Shown here: piece after piece, positions 54,757-64,000 of the stretch
Layout of the letters: the number at the start of each line of letters is the position of its first letter
Numbering within the stretch: position 1 is the stretch's first letter
DNA from: Cycas panzhihuaensis
Lineage: Eukaryota > Cycadophyta
Reading direction: 5' to 3'
NCBI GenBank assembly: GCA_023213395.1
Contig: CM041465.1
Span: forward strand, 187,991,741 to 188,055,740
Length of the DNA: 64,000 nucleotides
Position numbers and translations under genes: made by a program
Notes under the pieces: generated by a model
Told to the model about the DNA's origin: nothing
Database searches by the model: none
Seen by the model: only the letters and a program-made list of their open reading frames with translations

Positions 54757-54906
54757 TTAAGACCATTCCAAGATCAAAGCGTTGTAAATTCCAAACAATA
54801 CCTCATGTGAAGTCATATGCCAGTTTTAGTTAGTCCATGGTACTTAGCATCATGATGTCTTTAGAATTCAATTTTTGTTGTCTTGACATTAAACATTAAG
54901 GGGAGG
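54757..54906 (+). repeat. Copy of element K 3' interior ahead of its 5' LTR
   Basis: This 150-bp segment, ending in the polypurine tract CATTAAGGGGAGG, is a near-exact copy of 61659-61807. Normally such sequence precedes only the 3' LTR. It indicates an earlier tandem arrangement sharing the LTR at 54907. Confidence 0.88.
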
Positions 54907-55283
54907 TGTTAAAAGTTAATGTTTAATGTGTAAGTGTCCAAAGTGTTTAGGTGAATGTCATATCTAGGAGTCAATATTATAATATTGGTGTAATGCACAC
55001 TTGTGCAACTAAACGGTTATTAGGTTATTGGTCAATAAGTAGGTGATATGTCATTGGTTGTGTTAGAGGTCATTTGTCCCACATGTAACACAAGTCATAG
55101 TACTCTCTCTCACTTATGATGTATAAACAAGTGGTTGAGGTAGAGTGGTATACAGAGAGTCAAGATGAATTTCATTATGATGTTATTGTTGTGGAGTCAT
55201 TGTGATGTAGTCACTTTCATTATGTTCATGGTTCTTGATCCATTGTTGTTGATATCGAATGATCTCCATGTGAAATTCTAACA
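54907..55283 (+). repeat. 5' LTR of element K
   Basis: TGTTAAAAGTTAATGTTTAA ... TTCTAACA. It shares CATTTGTCCCACATG and GTGGTTGAGGTAG words with H and J. Confidence 0.92.
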
Positions 55284-55295
55284 TGGTATCAGAGC
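55284..55295 (+). other. Primer-binding site of element K (tRNA-iMet type)
   Basis: TGGTATCAGAGC directly after the LTR. Confidence 0.92.
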
Positions 55296-55506
55296 AGGTT
55301 GCTTGTCAAGCTTATCGTTGTGCAGGTTCACCATTTTATTGATGAGTGTGGAGGTGGCTCCGTAGAGCCGTTTGCCAATTTGTGGTTCTGCTTGAAGAGG
55401 GTGAAACCCTAAGGTCATCGATGTTCCAAAATGTTCCAAGCATTTATGCAAGATAGAATTATTGCCAGGTAATATTGTTCTTTAATTTATTATATGATGA
55501 AGGTTC

Positions 55507-55708
55507 TGTTGGATATAATGTTTTATCTAGAGACCCACTTTGTATGAAACTTAAGACACTCACCACTTGGACACGTGTCAATTAGACATGTAGTGGTCAC
55601 ATTTAGTTCCAAAGGAGTTACAACTCCAACTTGTATAAATTTCCATTCAGTTTATCAATAAGCATTGAACCATTCGATTACATTCATACATGTCTTAGAA
55701 TTCTATCA
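55507..55708 (+). repeat. 5' LTR of element L
   Basis: TGTTGGATATAATGTTTTAT ... TTCTATCA, with a TATAAA at 55634-55639. Its last 30 bases read ACA twice where the 3' LTR reads CTG. Confidence 0.94.
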
Positions 55709-55720
55709 TGGTATCGAGGC
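55709..55720 (+). other. Primer-binding site of element L
   Basis: TGGTATCGAGGC directly after the LTR; an iMet-like site with changes after TGGTATC. Confidence 0.85.
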
Positions 55721-56365
55721 GAGTCATCACATCGATTGAGAGAGAGTTGTTCTAGCGATTCAAGTTGTGTCCAAGCAAGATAGAGGTAGAATAACTGTGT
55801 GAAAGACTGAAGAAGTTCAGAAGGCAAGAAGGAGGCAGCTGAAAGCCCAGTCCAGAATCAAAACAAAGGAGAGAAGAATTTTGACTGTGTACGAACACAG
55901 TACAGAACCGTATGGACAAAAAATCGAAGTGCTCAGAATGAGCTGAAATTTGGCCAGAAGGTAGATCAGACCATCCTCGTCATCTTTCTCTACTGGCATG
56001 AAGTCATCAGGAGCCGTTTCGAAGAGGTTTTACCCAGTTTTCAGAAGGGCATGGTTTTTGAGACACAGGTACCCAAAATCCTCAGTTTTCTCTCGATTTT
56101 CTCTCTGAAAACGTTCATAAACTCTCTGTATACTCTGAACACCCCCATTGTGACTGATTTTGACTGATTTAAATGAGTGATTTAATTGATATGAGCATTT
56201 TTTTCAAAAAACCCTAGTCGTCAAGATTGCTTTTCCAAACTAGGGACTGCCTTAGAAAAATAACTTCAGATTTGGAATCCTCTCGTCACTAGCTTTCTTT
56301 TGAGGTATAGTTTGACTTCATCCATACACCTTCCGTACCGTTGTACGACCTAGGACGTCTGCAAC

Positions 56366-57385
56366 TTGTTTTTTGTGTCCATAATGTCTTCTTTTATCTT
56401 GGCTCTCTCTGATTCAGACAAGCTCACTGACAACAACTACCATATATGGAAAATCAAAATAGAAACCCTTCTGAGAGCCAAAAATGCTTGGCAAATAGCT
56501 CTTGAAAAGGAAGACAAGCCTAAAACAGTTGGGGCAGATCTAACAAGCTGGGAAGAACGGGATAACACTGGAGTAATAGTGCTTAAGTTATCCATTTCTG
56601 ACCCACTACTTGTGTATGTGGAAAACTTAACCACTACTGCTAAAATCTGGAAGTGCTTTGAGAAATTGTACGGTCAAAAGAATAAAGCTAGAATAGTGGC
56701 ACTCAAGGAGGAATTATTCAAGATATACATGAAAGAAACTGAAACTATGACTAAATTCATGCATAAAGTCATATCCTTGCGGAATGATCTACTTAGTGCA
56801 GGATCTGCAATTCGATTCTCGAATCGGTTGAAATGGTAGCCAGTAAATTGCCTAAATCCTTCGATGTCACGTTTAACACTATTACAAATAATGATCATAT
56901 AGCAACAATGACATTGGACACACTCACAGGACTACTCCTAAGGCACGAACAAAGAAATAGAAGATATGAAGACTCTGCAGAACTTGAAGATGCCTTTGTA
57001 TCCAGACGAAATCTGGGAACCAGATGAAGAAGCAGAGGACAAGGAAGGGCTCTAGAGTTTAGAGCCCAGTCACGAGGAAGATGGCAAGATTCGCGAGGAA
57101 GAGGACGCATCTCAGCGCCAAGACTTTGCTACAACTGTGGTAAGACCGGTCATTTTGCAAGTTCCTGTAAAGCATTTGACCTGTGTTATCATTGTGGCCA
57201 AGCAGGACACTTTCCATACCAATGCCCAACTAGGAGAGCTGACATTTAGAAAGGTAAAAGACCCATGGGCAATTACAACAAGGAACAAAATGAAGAAGAA
57301 GAGGAGGAGACTGCATTCATCGTTGCTCTTGCCACATCTCTCCAAGATAAAGACGTGTGGTATATCGACTCAGGAGCAGGAGGAG
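56366..57385 (+). pseudogene. Gag and protease start of element L
   Basis: Gag opens with SDSDKLTDNNYHIWKIKIET and runs through NTGVIVLKLSISDPLL and LYGQKNKARIVALKEELFKI. A frameshift near 56820 moves it into ASKLPKSFDVTFNTITNN. One TGA (57025-57027) interrupts the Arg/Gly-rich part. Two CX2CX4HX4C knuckles follow (CYNCGKTGHFASSC, CYHCGQAGHFPYQC), then an acidic linker and the protease box VWYIDSGA (Asp codon 57367-57369). About 20 bases after that box are missing compared with relatives, shifting the frame. Confidence 0.87.
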
Positions 57386-58639
57386 TGGTTCGAAACCTTG
57401 CAGCCTTATGCCTTAGACATATCTGTGGAGCTAGGGGATAAATATCCCCTCAACATCAAGGGTGTAGGAACCATTGTTGTAGAACTGCAAGGTAGCATCA
57501 AAAAAATTGGAAATGTGTTGTTAGTTCCTGACATAAAGATGAATCTTCTGTTTGTATCCCAACTTGGAAAAAAGGGTCTGAGAACTATCTTTGATGAAAA
57601 AGGATATTGTTATATCCTTGACATGAAAAATAATGGCCATGTAATTGCAAAGGGGATAGAAAGTAATGACCTGTATAGGTTGCTTTCATATCCTATCCTG
57701 CCTGTTGTAAAAGCATGCACTGCTGTAAATCATATTGACAAAATGTGGCATTTCAAGTATGGACTCCCATCAATCACTTTAGATAATTTTGTATGTAAAA
57801 GTTGCCAATCAGGGAAGCAACAAAGATTGCCCTTCAAGGAAAGCAAATGGCAAGCCCAAAAGAAACTAGAACTCATTCACACTGATATATGTGGACCACT
57901 CACTCTGCACTCCATCAATGGATGCAGATACTTTCTCACCTTCATAGATGATATGACAAGGAAACTCTGGGTCTATTTTTTGCATAACAAGTCTGAAGTA
58001 TATGCAACATTCAAAGAGTTCAAAGCAGAAGTTGAACTAGAGTTCGAAGAAAAAATCAAATGCATACGATTAGATGGGGGAGGTGAATACATTTCAAAAG
58101 AATTCCTGGAATATTGCAAAGTCAATGGAATTCGAAGACAGATCACCACTCCCTATACACCTCAATCCAATGGGGTGGCAGAAAGGAAGAACAGAGTGAT
58201 CATGGAAATGGCTCATAGTATGGTGCATGGGAAAGGAGTCCCAAAGAATTATTAGGCAGAGGCAGTAAACACTGCATGTTACGTACTGAATAGGAGGCCA
58301 ACCAAAGCAGTAGAACATCTTACACTTGAAGAAGCTTGGACAGGAAAAAAACCAGATGTTAGCCATCTAAAGGTATTTGGCAGTCAAGCCTTTGTACACA
58401 TACCATACAAAAGAAGAACCAAGCTGGACTCGAAAAGCATAGAGTGTATCATGATTGGATACAGTAAGAACTCTAAAGCCTACAAGTGCATAGATCCCAA
58501 GACAAACAAGATCTATGCAAGCCGTGATGTTGTGTTCAATGAAGATAGTGATGAAGAGCTTAACAAGCAAATCCAAGTAATAGAGGGACATTCTCAGAAC
58601 ATTCTTCAAGAACCACCTGAAGAAGAACCTAAAGAATGA
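57386..58639 (+). pseudogene. Protease-integrase region of element L, one stop in the core
   Basis: Frame two continues with EEWFETLQPYALDISVELG, the pre-integrase domain, a short CKSCQSGKQQRLPF finger and the integrase core. The DDE residues are all present: HTDICGP, IRLDGGGEY and QSNGVAERKNR. A TAG at 58253-58255 replaces the Trp of NYWAEA. The same frame then reads the C-terminal domain (SHLKVFGSQAFVHIPYKRRT, KAYKCIDPKTNKIYASRDVV) to a TGA at 58637. Part of the His finger (GHLPI in relatives) is deleted. Confidence 0.87.
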
Positions 58640-60062
58640 TCCGAAATTACCTCTGAAGATCTTCCAGAAGAAACTCAGGAAAGTCACCCTACTTCGGAAG
58701 ATGAGGAAACATTTCTAGATGAACCCAAGGCAGTTGAAATAGAAAAAGAAAAAAGGCTTCCCAAATGGTATCTCAAAACCATTGAGGAAAGAAAGGAAGA
58801 CATCTTACCACACAGGACAAGAAGCCAAAAACCAAGGGCTCTGTACAGCCATCTGGAACCGCAGTCATATACAGAAGCTAAAGAACACTCAGTTTGGAGA
58901 AATGCCATGAATTCTGAATTAGACTCTATCATCAAGAATCAAACCTGGGATTTAGTAGAATTACCACCAAATAAATCAGTGGTAAATTGCAGATGGATCT
59001 ACAAAATAAAGGAAGGAGCAAATGGGAAAGTGGAAAAATATAAGGCTAGGTTAGTTGTTTGAGGGATACACTCAAACAAGCGGGGTGGACTATGATGAAA
59101 CCTTCTCACCGATGGCGAAACTCAAGACCTTCTTGAGAACAATAATTGCTCTAGCAGCTCAAAAAAATTGGAATGTGTATCAATTAGATGTCAAAAGTGC
59201 ATTTCTAAATGGAGAGATCAAGGAAGAAGTCTATATGGCCCAACCTGAAGGATACGTTAAGCGGTCGGGAACACTTGGTCCGCAAATTAAAGAAAGCCCT
59301 GTATGGTGCAAGCAAGCTCCTCGTGCCTGGTATGCCAAACTTGATGAATACCTATGTGAAAATGGGTTCAACAGGTGCAGCTCAGACTCAAGCTTTTATA
59401 TGTAAAAGGTACAAACGAAGCTATCACAATTTTGGTTGTATATGTTGATGACATGATACTTATAAGTAATGATGTTGAATCTGTAAGTGACATAAAACAT
59501 CAATTGGAGAGGAAGTTTGAAATGACCGACCTAGGTCTTCTCAACTATTACCTAGGGATCCAAGTAGAACAACAGGACATTGCATTCACCTTATGTCAGA
59601 CCAAATACATCAAAGATTTGTTAGCAAAGTTCAGAATGGAAGAGTGCAATCCATGCAGTACACCCATGGAAGTCAATTGCAACATGATACCAGACGAAGA
59701 AGAACCTCACATCAATGTCACATTGTACAGGCAACTTGTTGGGAGTCTCATCTATCTGACAGTAACCAGACCAGACATTGCTTATTCTGTGGGATTAATA
59801 TCTAGATACATGCATGAGCCAAGACAAAGACATTGGCAAGCAGCAAAGAAGATACTAAGGTATCTGAAGGGAACAATAGAACTAAAGTTGACATATCCAA
59901 AGGAGAATACAACTCAATTAATCGACATCGTGACTCAGTTAGGCGGTGACAAGGAACAAAGAAAATCCACCAAGGGACATTGCTTCTTCCTTGGATCAGC
60001 TCTTATCTCTGAAGCAATGAAGAAACAAGCCACCGTGGCCCTATCATCCATGGCGAGTACAA
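58640..60062 (+). pseudogene. Reverse transcriptase of element L, frame-broken
   Basis: Begins with an acidic linker and NQTWDLVELPPNKSVVNCRW. It shifts near 59050 into SGVDYDETFSPMAKL and [18 protein letters not shown], is displaced between about 59265 and 59310, and then reads [20 protein letters not shown]. From 59375 it has LVVYVDDMILISND (catalytic box), LGLLNYYLGIQVEQQ, GSLIYLTVTRPDIAYSVGL, AAKKILRYLKGTIELK and the start of RNase H, ending after ALSSMA. Confidence 0.87.
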
Positions 60063-60093
60063 GTCACCGATTGCCACCATAGAAGCAGTTTGG

Positions 60094-60369
60094 TTGAGGC
60101 AACTTCTTCAGGATCTAAATTTGTCTCAACAAGAAGCCACTATACTCCATTGCGACAATCAGAGTGCAATCAAGATTGCAAAGAACCCGATCGCTTGCCG
60201 AACAAAACACATTGAGGTGCATCAACACTTCATCCGAGAAAAGATTCAAAGTAAGGAAATCAATCTTGTGTACTGCCCAACTTCAGATCAAGTGGCTGAC
60301 ATTCTAACCAAGCCTCTGGGCAAAGACAAATTTCAAATTCTTAGAGACAAAATAGGATTAACCGGATAA
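60094..60369 (+). pseudogene. RNase H end of element L
   Basis: Clean C-terminal RNase H text: ILHCDNQSAIKIAKNPIACR, TKHIEVHQHFIREKIQSKE, QVADILTKPLGKDKFQILRD, with a stop at 60367-60369 just before the polypurine tract. A frameshift separates it from the reverse transcriptase. Confidence 0.88.
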
Positions 60370-60384
60370 AACATTAAGAGAGGG

Positions 60385-60585
60385 TGTTGGATATAATGTT
60401 TTATCTAGAGACCCACTTTGTATGTAACTTAAGACACTCACCACTTGGACACGTGTCAGTTAAACATGTAGTGGTTACATTTAGTTCCAAAGGAGTTACA
60501 ACTCAACTTGTATAAATTTCCATTCAGTTGATCAATAAGCATTGAACCATTCAGTTCTGTTCATCTGTGTCTTAGAATTCTATCA
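60385..60585 (+). repeat. 3' LTR of element L
   Basis: 201 bp, partner of 55507-55708, preceded by AAGAGAGGG (60376-60384) and followed by ggttc. TATAAA at 60511-60516. Confidence 0.94.
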
Positions 60586-61419
60586 GGTTCTATACTAGGG
60601 TTTACCTTGGAAAGAATTTGATTGGTGTGATTTTGTGAAGTTGGAAGATGATGACATATAAATTTGAATTTGTCAATTATTGAACTCCGTCTGTATGGTG
60701 AAGGTGAAGGTTTGCACCTATTAGGGTCTGCGTTAGAAATTGATGAAAAACTTGACTAGTGAAATTTGGAGCCAGTTACCAAATTTCATGTATTCTCTGA
60801 AAATTTTGCTATAATATAGCATGCCAATTGTTGATTGAAGGAAAAGTCACCATTTATCAGATTGTAGAGAAGAATTGTGCAAGGGTTTATACCCTGTTGG
60901 GAAATCAATTGCATAAAAAAACAACCATCTGTTTTGTTCGCATTTTGGAGCTATCCTTGGCAGAAGGTCACCCATAGAAAGAAAGGAGGACAACTGCCCA
61001 TAGAATTTGCCTATAGTGAGAGAATCTCATGCCGTCCATAGGTTTTGTATGCCTGCAAAGTGCTCTATATCTGTTGTTGAAGTCTGAGACAACTAGGTGC
61101 CGAACTGAAAGAAGAATCGAAGAAAGAAGACCATCTCTCATCCAAAGATTCTGAATGCGTAAAATATTTCTACCATCAAGAATATGTGAGCATTTTGTCT
61201 GTCTGTTTAAGAGAAAGCAATAGGTGCCCTAGTTTTGTCTTATATAAAAGTATATCTCGAGCCATAAGGAGGGCACACTTGAGCTGAATAAAATAGCACA
61301 TGCATGAGAAGAAACAACCTGCCTATGAATAAGAGATTGTGATGCCTACTTGAAGATAGCGTAGACAAAGACCCAACTGTTGGCAGAGAAAAGGAGCTGT
61401 GAGAGAGAGGATAAAGCCT

Positions 61420-61700
61420 GCAGATATATACCATAAGTTTCAAGATGTTTTTGATGAATATGTATAGGATCACTTGATAGATCTATGCCAAGTCCAAGTT
61501 GGTTCGACCATGGTCTACTATACCCTTTACATGACAAAGGATGCATTCTTGAATATGAAGATGAAGAAAGTTAAGCTCAAGGACCATCAATCTAGAAGAT
61601 TGCTTAAAGGATGACACTGCAAGAATTAAGATGAAGATCAAAGTGAAGATATTGTCTTTAAGACCATTCCAAGATCAAAGCGTTGTAAATTCCAAACAAT
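61420..61700 (+). pseudogene. C-terminal remnant of the H/J-type protein in element K
   Basis: With stops ignored, codons read VFDEYV, then YYTLYMTKDAFLNMKMKKVK, then a decayed form of the box ending DIVFKTIPRSKRCKF. The order matches H and J, and it again lies just before the polypurine tract. Confidence 0.6.
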
Positions 61701-61807
61701 ACCTCATGTGGAGTCATATGCCAGTTTTAGTTAGTCCATGGTACTTAGCATCATGATGTCTTTAGAATTCAATTTTTGTTGTCTTGACATTAAACATTAA
61801 GGGGAGG

Positions 61808-62204
61808 TGTTAAAAGTTAATGTTTAATGTGTAAGTGTCCAAAGTGTTTAGGTGAATGTCATATCTAGGAGTCAATACTACATTATTAGTGTAATGCGCA
61901 CTTGTGCAACTAACTGGTTATTAGGTTATTGGTCAATAAGTAGGTGATATGTCATTGGTTGTGTTAGGTCATTTGTCCCACACATAACAAAAGTCATACT
62001 ACTCTCTCTCACTTATGATGCATAAATAAGTGGTTGAGGTAGAGTGGTATACAGAGAGTCAAGATGGATTTCATTATGATCTTATTGTGGTGGAGTCTTT
62101 GTGATGTAGTCACTTTCATTTTGAGTTAATGTTATCTTCATTATGTTCATGCTTCTTGATCCATTGTTGTTGATGTCGAATGATCTCCATGTGAAATTCT
62201 AACA
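61808..62204 (+). repeat. 3' LTR of element K
   Basis: 397 bp, partner of 54907-55283 with about 20 substitutions and a 20-base insertion near 62118. Confidence 0.92.
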
Positions 62205-62400
62205 TCTTCCATATTTGGTGTTCAATATTCTTTATGCATCAATATTCTTTGTGCATTTTATTCGTTTGAGCATTCTTTGTCTCATCATTTACTCACCTTT
62301 TATCTGTTGATCAAATCCTTGTTGGGTCATTTCACTTATCCATTTGCTCATGTTTGCCACACCTAACTTTGTGTTATCATAGCCCTCCAAAATTCCAACA
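62205..62400 (+). repeat. Possible LTR end of a further element
   Basis: Ends AATTCCAACA and is followed by CGGTATCATGGC (62401-62412), a degenerate iMet-like primer site. The left part of such an LTR is not visible because element K adjoins it. Confidence 0.4.
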
Positions 62401-62412
62401 CGGTATCATGGC

Positions 62413-64000
62413 CAATTGCTCAATTTTGGAGGTAGTTAGAGCCTAGTTTTTTTGAATTTCTAGAGCCATTTTTTACAAAGAATTTGAAGACTTTATGAAA
62501 CTAATTTTTGTGAATATAAATGAATATTTATGGTGAAAAGTGCGGTTGAATGCGTTCAAAAAGGTTTTTTCTTGTGACTTATTTTTTCTCATGCATGTGG
62601 TGCCAAAGGCATGTAGCATGTGAGTTGTTTATTGAGTGTCATATATGTGTTTTTTAGACTTATTTTTTAGAAGAAAAAGAAAGAGGCTAAAAATTGCAAA
62701 TGCAGGTTTGATCACCTTGCAAATGCAACAAATGCACTCTCAAAAAAATGAAAGAAAAAGGAAAAGAAAAAAAATGATGAAAACAATGGCTGAGATATGG
62801 CTCATTTTGGAGGCCATTACGAGCATTCCATGATTGGGATTCACTACTAGAATGAGACCCAAAAAAGAGGTCATTCAATTCCTTTTTATTTTTGACTATT
62901 TTGGTTGTAGTAGCTTTATGTTAGAGGAGTTGTGTGCTTCATTATATATATATATATAGATAGATAGATATTGTTGATAAAGTGAGTTGTTGTATGCTTC
63001 ATTAAAAAAATAGAAGAATATTTGTGAAAGACGTTTTTGCAGATTTTGTTTTTGGACTGTTGAAGAAACTTGCTAGGGTTTCAATGCAATTTTTTTTTTT
63101 CAAGGTTGTTGTAAACCCCACTAGGGGTTGGAAAAAAAAAAAAAAAAATGAAAAAGGTTTCTGATATAGTTGTCAATGATTTCATCCCTCATAGGGTTGT
63201 TTTCTAGGGGCTCCGTAATGATGGGCCAATGCTCATAGTCATAGTCGTCCAAGAGAATGGTCTCCTTTGGGAGGTCTATTGCTTTAATTTGGGAAGGGTC
63301 TGTAATTGTCTTCTTCCAGGTTCAATATACCTAGAATCTTAATCTAGTGCAAAATATGGATGTTTTGCTCCATGACCGGCATCATCGTATCCGAAAGAGT
63401 CACGCCTAAAGTGGTTGTGATCCAAATCTCTAGCTAGCCACCTGCTATACATGTCTTAAGAAGGTGGAAATGAATATTTACTAGATTGAGGTAGCATTAC
63501 TCCACCTTGTACAAAGCCTTCACGCCTTGACTCATAGCTTCCCTTATAGGCATGTTACCTAGTTCCAACAACCACCCTTGTAGCAAAGTCATTGCTTAAT
63601 CTAGTCTAAGGGATTCAACTAGTCCTATCATTGCTTCCATAGCCCTCTCCTATTGGGCTCATTCAAAATGATGCCATCATCGAAGATGTGTTTAAAAGAA
63701 ATGCTTGACTCTCCATAGCTGCTAGATGTGGAGAAATGAATTTGCAAAAGCATGCAACCCATGATTTGCACACATCCAAGAAGTTTGTTGAAGCCCCTTA
63801 GGAATCCTTATTGCCTTTGCAATTTGACAAATGTCCCTGCAACACAAATTGGAAAAATGATGAACAATGAATGATGAATAAGAAACTTAGGGTTATTTTA
63901 TTTTCCATAATTTTTTTTTGAATATTTAAGTAAATTGAAATAGTGTTTTAAAATTGTCAACCCTCACTATGATAGCCCCTGGGCACATGAGGAGCCCATG
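62413..64000. other. Unassigned stretch to the window end
   Basis: If 62205-62400 is an LTR, this is the interior of that element. There are A-rich runs at 63132-63148. A short stop-free minus-strand run near 63535-63600 (WLLELGNMPIREAMSQGVKA) hints at an old protein, but no family was recognised. Confidence 0.35.
62943..62970. repeat. Microsatellite (TA)n followed by (GATA)n
   Basis: Alternating TA then TAGA repeats. Confidence 0.9.

Larger units (their letters stand above)
55507..60585 (+). mobile_element. Element L: near full-length Ty1/copia element nested in K
   Basis: LTRs of 202 and 201 bp, target duplication ggttc (55502-55506, 60586-60590), primer site and polypurine tract AAGAGAGGG bound a 5079-bp copia element. 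Gag, protease, integrase, reverse transcriptase and RNase H are all present with few breaks, making it the most complete of the G/B/L lineage here. Inactive because of stops and shifts in every region. Confidence 0.95.
54907..62204 (+). mobile_element. Element K: short relative of H and J with nested L
   Basis: LTRs of 377 and 397 bp and a canonical iMet primer site bound a body of about 1.4 kb once element L is subtracted. It keeps only part of the H/J protein: FDEYV, TKDAFLNMK and the KTIPRSKR box with several stops. The gag-like N-terminus is gone. No simple target duplication can be tested, because the left LTR is preceded by element sequence. Confidence 0.85.

Overview
This window looks like a stretch of a large, repeat-rich seed-plant nuclear genome, possibly a gymnosperm, although nothing here fixes the species. 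The evidence is dense nesting of Ty1/copia LTR retrotransposons primed by initiator-Met tRNA, one decayed Ty3/gypsy-type element, very long non-coding stretches, and a single host gene of plant peroxisomal multifunctional-protein type with GT-AG introns. No tRNA, rRNA, CRISPR array or bacterial-style operon was seen.

Layout. (1) 1-4362: minus-strand copia element G, cut by the window edge, with its 5' LTR at 4149-4362. (2) 4363-5567: a short-period minisatellite and a decayed gag-like fragment. (3) 5568-15793: minus-strand element F, broken up by a 274-bp TRIM-like mini-element (6501-6774) and by plus-strand copia element E (6779-14082). (4) 15794-about 32017: a three-deep nest. Plus-strand copia D holds minus-strand copia B (16295-29018, target duplication gtgac), which holds plus-strand gypsy-like C (18834-26395, target duplication catcc) inside its integrase. 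(5) 32843-35441: seven consecutive exons of an MFP2-like enoyl-CoA hydratase domain, all in frame. (6) 37871-54008: minus-strand non-autonomous element H (target duplication gatgt), which holds copia I (38545-44861, atgtg) and H-related element J (46200-51059, tgcat). (7) 54757-62204: element K of the same H/J family, with a partial tandem copy at its left edge and copia L (55507-60585, ggttc) inside it. (8) 62205-64000: the start of a possible further LTR element.

How the parts relate. G, B and L are one copia lineage, sharing an LTR edge motif, a two-knuckle Gag and alignable Pol. H, J and K are an LTR family without any recognisable pol. H and J encode a gag-like protein, all three keep an unusual conserved C-terminal box just before the polypurine tract, and they would need enzymes from a partner element. 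C keeps Gag with several zinc knuckles, a protease and only the tail of integrase; it also carries a minisatellite and an extra coiled-coil ORF before its 3' LTR. The host gene keeps open frames, canonical splice sites and both hydratase glutamates, but its first exon and its dehydrogenase half are not in the window. Either it has introns of at least 32 kb and 28 kb filled with these elements, or it is a fragment.

Most retrotransposon genes here are broken and are described as they stand. LTR differences were counted by eye and are approximate.
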